Shown here: piece by piece, positions 1 to 7,573 of the stretch | Layout of the letters: every line of letters starts with the position of its first letter | Position numbering within the stretch: the first letter of the stretch is position 1 | Assembly: GCA_014380365.1 (NCBI GenBank) | Contig: JACMJZ010000017.1 | Coordinates: 1-46,315 of the forward strand | Source: Pyrinomonadaceae bacterium | GTDB taxonomy: Bacteria > Acidobacteriota > Blastocatellia > Pyrinomonadales > Pyrinomonadaceae | Length of the DNA: 46,315 bases | Direction of reading: 5' to 3' | Translations under genes and position numbers: made by a program | The notes under the pieces: model-generated | Told to the model about the DNA's origin: nothing | Seen by the model: only the letters and a program-made list of their open reading frames with translations | Databases searched by the model: none

Positions 1-1
1 A

Positions 2-1123
2 ATCGGCGGAGCTTATCGCCGGCACATGAACCAGCAGGATGCGGAACGCTTTGGTGGTCAGTTGCCATCCGGCTTCAAGCCATCGGAGGATCCGAATGGA
101 TTCATCGCCCAGTTCTGGATCGGCCATCGCAATCCCAGAACCTTGCCACTCCCGCCGAACGTGGAGCCAGAAGTGAATTTGTCGGCTGGAATCACATCGA
201 TTACGTTGCCGTGTCCGCCGGGAACCAGCTCTACAAGTTGCACGGCCAGCGCCAGCAGGACGGTGGATCTAACTGCAGCGGCAACCGATCGGGACAACGA
301 TACGTTGCTATACACCTGGTCAGTAACCGGCGGTACGCTCTCGGGCGAAGGTCGCGCAGTGGCTTGGGACCTCTCGGGTGTGAACGCGGGAACCTACTCT
401 GCGACGGTTACAGTTAACGATGGAAACAATCACACTGTAGTTAAGTCTACGACGGTCACGGTCGCGGATTGCACAGGTTGCGAACCTCCCTGCCCGACGG
501 TTTCAGTAAGCTGTCCGTCTGAGGTGGACGCAGGCGCGCCCATTACGATTACAGCATCGGCAGGCGACGGCAACGTCACCTACAACTGGTCAGTTTCGGC
601 CGGGACAATCAGCGGCGGTCAGGGTACGTCCAGCATTACGGTGGACACTACGGGCCTCGCTGGTCAGACCGTGACAGCGACCGTAGAGGTCGGTGGGCTG
701 GCTCCGTCCTGCTCGAGAACGGCTTCGTGCTCGACAGGAGTGAAGCCACTTGCTGCAGTGCCGGTTAAGTTTGACGAGTACGGCGACATCCGCTTTAACG
801 ATGAGAAGGCCCGACTCGACAACTACGCCATCGAGCTACAGAACCAGCCAGGCAGCACGGGCACGATCGTGGCGTTTGGTAACTGTGCCGGAGCCGGACA
901 GGCGAGAGCCGACCGCGCGAAGGACTACCTGGTTAACACGCGTGGCATCGATGCCGGTCGCTTAACAACTGTGGACGGTGGTTGCCGCGAAGAGTTGGTG
1001 GTTGAGCTGTGGATCGTGCCGAGTGGCGCGACCGCACCAACTCCGACAAATTCGGCAACTGTCGATCCTTGTCCCGAATGCAAGAAACCTGCACCGCGTC
1101 GACGACGCGGACGCCGGGACTAG
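2..1123 (+). CDS. OmpA-like envelope protein with PKD-like domains, 5'-truncated by the window edge
   Basis: The reading frame is open to the left edge, so the ATG at 26 is probably internal. The first residues (GGAYRRHMNQQD, then FIAQFWIGHR) look like the last strands of an outer-membrane beta-barrel. Next come two Ig/PKD-like domains (about residues 50-150 and 155-235 counted from position 26), rich in Thr/Ser/Gly and with paired cysteines. The C-terminal OmpA-like domain (about 245-335) contains FDEYGDIRFND, a GNC segment and RADRAKDYLV, the usual helix-strand arrangement that binds peptidoglycan. The tail is basic (RRRRGRR). The likely role is to anchor the outer membrane to the wall; the PKD domains probably act as spacers. 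A strong terminator follows at 1178. The family call is confident; the missing N-terminus cannot be judged. Confidence 0.8.
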   Translation: MGGAYRRHMNQQDAERFGGQLPSGFKPSEDPNGFIAQFWIGHRNPRTLPLPPNVEPEVNLSAGITSITLPCPPGTSSTSCTASASRTVDLTAAATDRDNDTLLYTWSVTGGTLSGEGRAVAWDLSGVNAGTYSATVTVNDGNNHTVVKSTTVTVADCTGCEPPCPTVSVSCPSEVDAGAPITITASAGDGNVTYNWSVSAGTISGGQGTSSITVDTTGLAGQTVTATVEVGGLAPSCSRTASCSTGVKPLAAVPVKFDEYGDIRFNDEKARLDNYAIELQNQPGSTGTIVAFGNCAGAGQARADRAKDYLVNTRGIDAGRLTTVDGGCREELVVELWIVPSGATAPTPTNSATVDPCPECKKPAPRRRRGRRD

Positions 1124-1177
1124 GCATAAACTAACTCGCGTCGAGTAAGGTCGAGTAAGAATGACGCGAACCTTCCG

Positions 1178-1225
1178 AAACGGGCGATGTTCTCCTTCAG
1201 AACATCGCCCGTTTTGCGTTTTGTA
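1178..1225 (+). terminator. Rho-independent terminator after the OmpA-like gene
   Basis: A perfect 16-bp inverted repeat (arms 1178-1193 and 1199-1214) with loop CCTTC is followed by the T-rich stretch GTTTTGCGTTTTG. It lies 55 bases after the stop codon at 1121-1123. It is the clearest terminator in the window. Confidence 0.85.
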
Positions 1226-1286
1226 GGACGCAATGAAAACCCAGAACCCATGAGCTCCGTGCAGCATCGAAGGTGCGTTGATGAAG

Positions 1287-1316
1287 TTGCGCGGTACAAA
1301 TGGCCAAATTTATATT
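1287..1316 (+). promoter_or_regulatory. Candidate promoter for the BNR-repeat protein
   Basis: TTGCGC (1287-1292) and TATATT (1311-1316) are separated by 18 bases. They sit in an AT-rich stretch just after the terminator and about 55 bases before the start codon at 1371. The -10 is good (5 of 6); the -35 is weak (3 of 6). Confidence 0.35.
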
Positions 1317-1370
1317 AAACTTGCAATGTACGCCCCTTGGAGATCAAAAAACTTTCCTTTGTTTTGAACT

Positions 1371-3707
1371 ATGAATATTAAATTCTTAAAGCTTGTCCTT
1401 GTTTTCGCGTTACTAGCTGCTGTCCCTATGCAACTTATCGCGGTGGGGTCGCCCGAGGATTCATTCGGTACTACGCTGGCGGATCCCGCCAAATATTCGC
1501 AGGACTGGCGCGCAAACGGCCCGCCGGGAGGAGACGTGCGCAGCCTCGTGGTCGATCCAAACAATCCCGAACGGCTTTATTTCGGAACTTTGGATGCCCA
1601 GATATATACCTCAGCGGACGGTGGACGGAGCTGGGAGTTTCTCTATGATTTCAAACGCCCCAAGCTTTTCGTGGATCGCATAATTGTCGACCCGCGCGAT
1701 TCCAAAACGCTTTACGTTGCTACACACCGGCACACAGACGCAGGTGGATTTTTTAAGTCAACTGACGGCGGTCGCAAATGGCGCCAGCACCCCCAGTTAA
1801 AAAACGAAGCCCTGCATTCGCTGATCCAATCAAGTTTGAATCCCAGCGTTTTGATTGCCGGCACTTTTCATGGCATGTACCGCTCAGACGACTCGGGCGA
1901 AACCTGGAAGCATTTGCCGACTTCAACCACGCCTGGCCTGGAGCACGTACACTCTGTGGCAATCGATCCGCGTACAACTAATACTATCTATGCGGGAACC
2001 TTTCACCTGCCTTATAAGTCTACCGATGGCGGGCAGACCTGGAAGAGCATCAAGAACGGGATCATCGACGACTCAGATATTTTTGCCATTGATATTGATC
2101 CGCGCGATCCCAATCACGTCATCATGTCAGCCTGCAGTGGCATCTATGAATCGAAAGACGCTGGTGGCAGCTGGGCTAAGGTAAACGGTATTCCTTCGCA
2201 GTCCAGGCGAACGCGCGCTATCCTGCAACACCCATCTATTCCTGGTATCGTCTTTGCTGGAACCACAGAAGGATTCTGGCGTTCAGAGCGCGGCGGCCAC
2301 AAAGACTCCTGGATGGTAACCACGTCCCGGCAACTCGAGATTAATTCGATCGCTGTTCACCCTTCTCGGCCCCAAACGATCTATATCGGGACAAACAATT
2401 ACGGTGTGATGGTCTCGTCTGACGGCGGCAAGAATTTTCTTCCGACCAATGGCGGCTACAGCGGTAGGTTCGCGAACGTCATCGTCGCCGACCGTGAAAT
2501 GCCCAATCGCGTATACGCTGCGACAATTAACACAACAACAGGAGGCGGTTTTCTTTTCCTTAGCACGGACAATGGCGCAACCTGGCGTCCCTCGATGCGC
2601 AGTATGCCACCTCGCTTGATTACCTATTCAATCCTTCAGGACGCGCGCGATGGGAACCTTATCTATTTAGGGACGAATCTTGGTGTGTACCGGTCTGTCG
2701 ATCGGGGAGTTTCCTGGGCCCCGGTTTGGACACCTCCTAAGGCAGCCCCCAAGAAGGGCAGCAAGGCGAAAGCCCCCCCAAGTGCAGCGGCGCGAAACGC
2801 TATCGAAGTTACGCGCAAGGCCCAGCAGGCGCTCAATGCGGCTGGTTATGATGTAGGCGCGCCCGATGGTCGCGCAGGAAACATGACCGTGACCGCACTG
2901 AAGCGATTTCAGGCAGCTCGTCGCCTTCCGGTGACTGGAAAATTCGATGAGGCCACCCTTGCTGAACTCGGCGTGCAGGGAAGCGCCGGCGGCGACCAGG
3001 CAGGAGCCCTCATTGTTTTATCTGATGCAGTTAACGCGCTGGTGCAGACAGTGGACTCGGCGACTCAGCGCACGCTCCTGCTGGCGGCGACGAACAAGGG
3101 CCTATATCGTAGTTTCGACCCAACCAAGGGGTGGGAAAAACTGAGCTATGCGTCTGGTTTGGATCCGAGAACCACCTGCGTCGCGACGGACCTTCAGCAT
3201 CCGGAAACGATTTGGGCTGGGACTGCTTCGTCGGGTGTTTTAGTCACCCGCGATGGAGGAAAGCTATGGCAGCGCGTTTCGGGAGTGCCTTCCGAAGCCC
3301 CGATAAATGCGATTGCCCTGGACGCCAGGCGTCCGAACTATTTGTATGTGGGCACGAAGCAGGCTTTCTATAGGTCGCACGATGGCGGGGCAACCTGGAA
3401 CCGTCGTGGTGGCAACCTTCCTTTCGGAGATTTCACCAGCATTCTCATTAATCCGCGCAACAGCGACGAGATCTTTGTTGGTAACGCTTATCAAACCGGT
3501 GAAATCGGTGGTGGCGTCTATCGGACCCTGAATGCTGGTTCGACCTGGGCGCGCATCGATCCGAAGGAAAACCGGCTTCCCAGTCAGCGGATTTGGGCTC
3601 TGGCATTTGATCCGCGCGATCAAAACACTCTATTCGTGGGTTCCCACTCCGCGGGAGTTTATGTGGTACCCCGAGGATCGGATGGGTCGTTGGCGACGAG
3701 TCAATGA
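1371..3707 (+). CDS. Secreted BNR/sortilin-like beta-propeller protein with an internal peptidoglycan-binding domain
   Basis: A 778-residue protein with a signal peptide (residues 1-26, hydrophobic LVLVFALLAAVPMQLIAV). It has many repeats of the type S-x-DGG-x-x-W followed by a hydrophobic strand (SADGGRSWE, STDGGRKWR, STDGGQTWK, SKDAGGSWA, SSDGGKNF, SHDGGATWN), which are Asp-box/BNR repeats of VPS10/sortilin and YCF48-like propellers. At about residues 475-535 an Ala/Lys/Pro-rich linker leads into a PG_binding_1-like three-helix domain (AQQALNAAGYDVG, TVTALKRFQAARRL, TLAELGV), after which the propeller resumes. The enzymatic Asp/Glu of glycosidase relatives was not identified, so a binding or scaffold role on the wall or outside the cell is the safer inference. 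It stands alone, with nothing operon-like on either side. Confidence 0.85.
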   Translation: MNIKFLKLVLVFALLAAVPMQLIAVGSPEDSFGTTLADPAKYSQDWRANGPPGGDVRSLVVDPNNPERLYFGTLDAQIYTSADGGRSWEFLYDFKRPKLFVDRIIVDPRDSKTLYVATHRHTDAGGFFKSTDGGRKWRQHPQLKNEALHSLIQSSLNPSVLIAGTFHGMYRSDDSGETWKHLPTSTTPGLEHVHSVAIDPRTTNTIYAGTFHLPYKSTDGGQTWKSIKNGIIDDSDIFAIDIDPRDPNHVIMSACSGIYESKDAGGSWAKVNGIPSQSRRTRAILQHPSIPGIVFAGTTEGFWRSERGGHKDSWMVTTSRQLEINSIAVHPSRPQTIYIGTNNYGVMVSSDGGKNFLPTNGGYSGRFANVIVADREMPNRVYAATINTTTGGGFLFLSTDNGATWRPSMRSMPPRLITYSILQDARDGNLIYLGTNLGVYRSVDRGVSWAPVWTPPKAAPKKGSKAKAPPSAAARNAIEVTRKAQQALNAAGYDVGAPDGRAGNMTVTALKRFQAARRLPVTGKFDEATLAELGVQGSAGGDQAGALIVLSDAVNALVQTVDSATQRTLLLAATNKGLYRSFDPTKGWEKLSYASGLDPRTTCVATDLQHPETIWAGTASSGVLVTRDGGKLWQRVSGVPSEAPINAIALDARRPNYLYVGTKQAFYRSHDGGATWNRRGGNLPFGDFTSILINPRNSDEIFVGNAYQTGEIGGGVYRTLNAGSTWARIDPKENRLPSQRIWALAFDPRDQNTLFVGSHSAGVYVVPRGSDGSLATSQ

Positions 3708-4087
3708 ACGTGCACTCGAGAACTATGCGGCAATCACTCCCGCTCGCAGTGTTGCGGAAAGGTGCTGACCAAGTGCAGCACCTTGACATGCGCTCGTTCA
3801 GCCGTGTACATTGCGGGCCTACCCGGTAAGCGGCTGGTGAGTGTCGGAGCAAGCGGGTGACTACGGGCGTCGGAAATCGAAACACATAAAACCTCCTTTT
3901 CCAAATCTAAACGGCTCGCATTCCTCGCAAGCTTCAATCCCGACATTTCGCCAAATCCAAGAAACAGGTGTCGCTCAGGCGCTGTCCTCCGATCGTCGGA
4001 CAAGGGCAAAGGCTGGGCGGCGTTAGTGAAGGCTCTTAGTATGAACGTAGGGCGGTGAACCTTCCGGGAACTGTTAGAGGAGTTCGC
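3708..4087 (+). other. Gene-free stretch: probable long leader of rpsA
   Basis: There is no convincing gene in these 380 bases. Short reading frames on either strand lack a ribosome-binding site and protein-like composition. It holds one promoter candidate (3783-3812) and the AGAGGAG ribosome-binding site of rpsA. The distance from that promoter to the start codon would leave a leader of about 270 bases, long enough for the autoregulation known for S1 mRNA in other bacteria. That role is inferred. Confidence 0.4.
3783..3812 (+). promoter_or_regulatory. Candidate promoter for rpsA
   Basis: A perfect TTGACA (3783-3788) is followed after 18 bases by TACATT (3807-3812, 4 of 6 matches to TATAAT). 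It is the only good -35 in the gap before rpsA. Confidence 0.4.
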
Positions 4088-6286
4088 ATGGCTAGTGAAG
4101 AATCGAAAATAACCAACCAAGACACCAACGAAAACAACCCATCGTCCACCGAGCAGGAAACCTCGTCACCGCCCCCCTCTCCTGCAGCGCATGATTCGGC
4201 TCCCGCGGTAATCGCTAAGGCCGATGACGACGATGATGATGAGCCGCGTCCATTCGGCGACGTCGACTTCGGCCAGTTGCTCGACCAGTTTGAGCAGGAG
4301 CAAGCATCGCTTCAGGAAGGCGAGGTTGTTCGCGGCACTGTCGTCAATATCAGTGAGCGCGGAGTTGTAATCGATTTTGGGTACAAGTCGGAAGGTATCG
4401 TTAACCCAGCCGAGTTCACCGAAAATGGGGTGCTGACGGTTAAGCCGGGTGATGAAGTCGATGTGCTGGTGAAGAACATGGAGACCTCAGATGGTCTGCC
4501 CATCCTGTCACGCGCTGACGCCGTCCGGATGAAAGCCTGGGACGATCTGGAGAAGTGTTACCGCGATGGAACGAATATTAAAGGCCGCGTGATGGAACGG
4601 ATCAAAGGCGGACTGCGCGTGGACATAGACGGGATCGGCGCGTTTCTGCCCGGCTCGCAAGTTGACGTTCGTCCGGTTCGCAATCTGGATTCGCTGCGCA
4701 ATCAGGAAATCGAAGCGAAAGTCATCAAGCTTAATCGTAAACGATCAAATGTGGTGCTCTCGCGCAAGGCTGTTATCGAGGAAGAGAACGCCGGCAGGAA
4801 GGGCCAAACACTCGGGCATATCGAAGAAGACATCGTCGTCGAAGGTCAAATCAAGAACCTGACAGACTACGGCGCGTTCGTGGACCTGGGCGGTGTTGAC
4901 GGCTTGTTGCATGTTACCGACATGTCGTGGGGACGCCTGCAAAACCCCAGCGAGCTTTTCAGAGTGGGCGACACGATACAAGTAAAGGTACTTAAGTTTG
5001 ATCGCGACCGCGAGCGAGTCTCCCTCGGCTATAAGCAGTTGCTGCCCGACCCCTGGTCGAGCGTCGAGGAGCGCTTTGTTGTCGGCACGAGAGTGCCTGG
5101 ACGCATCGCCAGCGTTGCTGACTATGGCGCCTTTGTCGAACTTGAGAATGGTGTTGAAGGACTGGTGCACGTTTCAGAGATGAGCTGGTCCAAGCGCGTG
5201 AAGCATCCCGGTAAGATGGTCAACCCGGGCGACGCGGTTGAAGTGGAAGTGTTGAGCGTTGATCCAAAGGCCCGCCGGATTAGCCTGGGAATGAAACAGA
5301 TTCAGGATAACCCGTGGCAAACGTTGCACGAACGTTATCAGGTGGGCACGCGTGTCCATGGTCGCGTAAGAAACCTGACAGACTTCGGGGCGTTCATTGA
5401 GATCGAAGATGGAGTTGATGGGCTGGTGCACGTTTCCGATATTTCGTGGTCCAGACGCATCAAGCATCCGAGCGAAATATTGAAGAAGGGTCAGGAGATC
5501 GACGCGATCATCACGAGCATTGACGCGGAAAACCGGCGGCTCTCGCTGTCGATTAAAGATCTGGAACCAAACGCCTGGGATCGATTTATTACCGAACATC
5601 AACCTGGCAACGTCGTCCGCGGAAAGATTGCACGGTTTGCCAACTTCGGCGCGTTTGTCGAGCTCGACGATAATCTTGAGGGACTTTGCCACATCTCCGA
5701 ACTTTCGGAAGAGCGGGTGGAGAAACCGGAAGACGTGGTCCAGCTAGGCCAGGAAATGGATTTTAAGATCCTGAGGATCGACGCTGAGAGCAAGAAGATT
5801 GGTTTGTCTGCGCGTGCTGTGGGCAAAGAAGACGAACCCATTGTGGATACGAAGATTTATTCATCGCAGGCCGGTAGCGGCATGGCATCTCTGGGAGAAC
5901 TGGCGGACTTTGGGCTCGGCAAGCCCGCGCCTGTCGCGCAGCCTGAGAGCGCGCCACAGCCGGAAGCTAAAGAAGAAACTCCTTCTGAAGCCGAAGCTAC
6001 GCCTGAAGCTGAAGCCACTCCTGAAGCTGATGAAGTCACTCCTGAAGCTGAAGCCACTTCTGAAGCTGAAGCCACTCCTGAAGCCGAAGCCACCCCTGAA
6101 GCTGAAGCTACTACTGACCAGGAGGCTACTGAGCCCAAAGCAGAAGTCTCTGCTGAGCCTGGTGCCGAAGCCGCAAGCGAGACGGAAGCTGTTGCTGAGG
6201 CTGAGACCGAAGCTGCTGCAGCGACGGATGCCGAAGTTGTGCCTGAGTCGGAAGAAGAGCAGGGATCGAAGTCCGCATCTGACTAG
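4088..6286 (+). CDS. rpsA: 30S ribosomal protein S1
   Basis: Binds mRNA on the small ribosomal subunit and helps translation initiate. Six S1 (OB-fold) domains lie in order from about residue 70 to 575. The last four share the hallmark pattern (DYGAFVDL, DYGAFVEL, DFGAFIEI, NFGAFVEL, each followed by GL-H-I/V-S/T-D/E). Before them is an acidic low-complexity N-terminus with a run of Asp; after them is a tail of about 110 residues rich in Glu/Ala built from (P/S)EAEAT repeats. The ATG at 4088 is chosen over the upstream in-frame GTG at 4055 because AGAGGAG lies 7 bases before it. At 732 residues it is longer than the roughly 560-residue E. coli protein, mostly because of the tail. The gene is followed by an HU/IHF gene, the same rpsA-ihfB order known in proteobacteria. 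Confidence 0.95.
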   Translation: MASEESKITNQDTNENNPSSTEQETSSPPPSPAAHDSAPAVIAKADDDDDDEPRPFGDVDFGQLLDQFEQEQASLQEGEVVRGTVVNISERGVVIDFGYKSEGIVNPAEFTENGVLTVKPGDEVDVLVKNMETSDGLPILSRADAVRMKAWDDLEKCYRDGTNIKGRVMERIKGGLRVDIDGIGAFLPGSQVDVRPVRNLDSLRNQEIEAKVIKLNRKRSNVVLSRKAVIEEENAGRKGQTLGHIEEDIVVEGQIKNLTDYGAFVDLGGVDGLLHVTDMSWGRLQNPSELFRVGDTIQVKVLKFDRDRERVSLGYKQLLPDPWSSVEERFVVGTRVPGRIASVADYGAFVELENGVEGLVHVSEMSWSKRVKHPGKMVNPGDAVEVEVLSVDPKARRISLGMKQIQDNPWQTLHERYQVGTRVHGRVRNLTDFGAFIEIEDGVDGLVHVSDISWSRRIKHPSEILKKGQEIDAIITSIDAENRRLSLSIKDLEPNAWDRFITEHQPGNVVRGKIARFANFGAFVELDDNLEGLCHISELSEERVEKPEDVVQLGQEMDFKILRIDAESKKIGLSARAVGKEDEPIVDTKIYSSQAGSGMASLGELADFGLGKPAPVAQPESAPQPEAKEETPSEAEATPEAEATPEADEVTPEAEATSEAEATPEAEATPEAEATTDQEATEPKAEVSAEPGAEAASETEAVAEAETEAAAATDAEVVPESEEEQGSKSASD
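5983..6112 (+). repeat. Tandem repeat in the rpsA tail coding for (P/S)EAEAT units
   Basis: Imperfect 18-base units of the kind CCTGAAGCTGAAGCCACT, with synonymous GCT/GCC changes, repeat about six or seven times. They encode an acidic, probably unstructured C-terminal extension of S1. Synonymous drift between units suggests selection on the protein rather than very recent slippage. Confidence 0.85.
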
Positions 6287-6438
6287 AGCCCGCTTCCCGC
6301 TCGTTGGGTGCATGTTGCCGGACGTGTTTGTTTTCTGATAGGGTACCAAGCTGAACACACCTCGCACGTCCTGGACGTACAAAGACTTTCGTTTGTAATT
6401 GCGCACTAGTTAGGCCATCTTTCTCTCTGAGGTGATTA

Positions 6439-6783
6439 ATGACAAAAGCGGAGCTCGTCGAAGATGTTGCCGAAGCGGCTGAACTTACCAAAAAGGATGC
6501 CGAGCGACTCGTCGAAATCGTTTTTGAGAGCATTATCGAAACATTGAACCAGGGTGAGAAGATTGAGTTGCGCGGCTTCGGTAGTTTCCGCGTACGGGAG
6601 CGCGGGGCTCGTCGCGGCAGAAACCCCAAGACCGGAGATCCGGTAAGCATTCCGGCAAAACGCGTCCCCTACTTCAAACCTGGCAAAGAGCTCAAAGAAC
6701 TAATTAACGGGAATAGCGCACCCCCTTCCGCGACTGCCGAAGCGCCCTCCACCGACGAAACTCGTCAACCTCCCATCATGTAA
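6439..6783 (+). CDS. HU/IHF-family DNA-binding protein
   Basis: A nucleoid-associated protein that bends DNA as a dimer. Residues 1-92 form a complete HU/IHF fold: MTKAELVEDVAEAAEL at the N-terminus, IELRGFGSFRVRER in the saddle strands, GRNPKTGDPVSIPAK in the DNA-embracing arm (with the conserved Pro), then YFKPGKELKELIN. About 20 extra Pro/Ala/Thr residues follow, longer than usual. GAGGTGA lies 6 bases before the ATG. Its position just after rpsA matches the proteobacterial rpsA-ihfB order, which favours an IHF-beta-like subunit, but HU cannot be excluded by eye. Confidence 0.92.
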   Translation: MTKAELVEDVAEAAELTKKDAERLVEIVFESIIETLNQGEKIELRGFGSFRVRERGARRGRNPKTGDPVSIPAKRVPYFKPGKELKELINGNSAPPSATAEAPSTDETRQPPIM

Positions 6784-6806
6784 AGCCTGCGGGCGGAAAG
6801 TTAAAG

Positions 6807-7298
6807 ATGGAGAGGCTATGGAGTCCCTGGCGTTACGATTACATCGCTTCCGGCGGCGCTCAGGATTCGAAGTCTTCCGTCTGCGTTTTCTGCAGTATTC
6901 ACGCCGACCCCGAGCACGACGAAGCTAACTTCGTTCTCCACCGCGCTTCCCGCGGTTTTGTAGTTCTCAATATCTACCCTTACATCAGCGGCCATTTGCT
7001 TATCGTTCCCAATGAGCACGTCGGCGAACTCGACGCCGCGGCCAAAGAAACTACTGACGAGCTAATGGATTTGACCAAGCGTTGTCAGACTGCCCTGCGC
7101 ACGGCTTACCAACCGGCGGGATTCAACATGGGCATGAACCTGGGAAAATCTGCCGGGGCGGGAATTGTTGACCACATTCATATCCACATAATGCCCCGTT
7201 GGACGGGCGACACAAACTTCATGTCCACCATCGGCGATACGCGCGTTATCCCCGAAGACCTCGCCACCACCTACAACAAACTTCGCGACAAGTTCTGA
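6807..7298 (+). CDS. HIT-family nucleotide hydrolase/phosphorylase
   Basis: A 163-residue protein of the histidine-triad superfamily, which cleaves nucleotide phosphoanhydride or phosphoramidate bonds, probably Ap4A-type substrates in the cytoplasm. The triad HIHIHIMPRW (about residues 131-140) holds the catalytic histidine. CVFC near residue 27 is the usual start of the zinc-binding site, and SGHLLIVPNEHV is the conserved central strand. The N-terminal MERLWSPWRYDYI is typical of the Ap4A phosphorylase-like branch. It starts 23 bases after the HU/IHF stop, so the two may share a transcript. Confidence 0.9.
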   Translation: MERLWSPWRYDYIASGGAQDSKSSVCVFCSIHADPEHDEANFVLHRASRGFVVLNIYPYISGHLLIVPNEHVGELDAAAKETTDELMDLTKRCQTALRTAYQPAGFNMGMNLGKSAGAGIVDHIHIHIMPRWTGDTNFMSTIGDTRVIPEDLATTYNKLRDKF

Positions 7299-7396
7299 CC
7301 GATTTCAATCTTAAGTGCGATTTTGAGATAAGTTGACAGAAACTAAATGCAAAAACTCCGGTAACCTCTGCTCTGCGAACTGGAAAACAAATTCCG

Positions 7397-7425
7397 TTGA
7401 CGAACCGTTTCATTTGGAGTAGATT
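7397..7425 (+). promoter_or_regulatory. Candidate promoter for the RHS toxin-immunity operon
   Basis: TTGACG (7397-7402) and TAGATT (7420-7425) lie 17 bases apart, about 150 bases before the RHS start. Another TTGACA at 7333 has no matching -10 at a good distance. No terminator was seen between the HIT gene and this site. Confidence 0.4.
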
Positions 7426-7573
7426 CTCGCTTGCTCACTCCCCAGTCCTTGTCCCTTGAAGCTCAAATCCTGGTCAAAGCTCTAGGCGGACAGTCAACAA
7501 TAAATTGCCGGCACGCCACCCATGGCTTTTTCTCTGAGGGCAGCCGCTGCGCACAAACACAAGGAGTCCACTC

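Noticed and set aside
5857-6138. Antisense frame with repeated Val-Ala-Ser-Ala-Ser-Gly units, opposite the rpsA tail
   Set aside because: It is the mirror of the EAEAT-coding repeat; it has no ribosome-binding site and rpsA is a certain gene on the other strand.
7333-7367. TTGACA at 7333 with TAACCT at 7362 as promoter of the RHS gene
   Set aside because: The spacing is 23 bases, too long for a normal sigma-70 promoter. The pair at 7397-7425 fits better.
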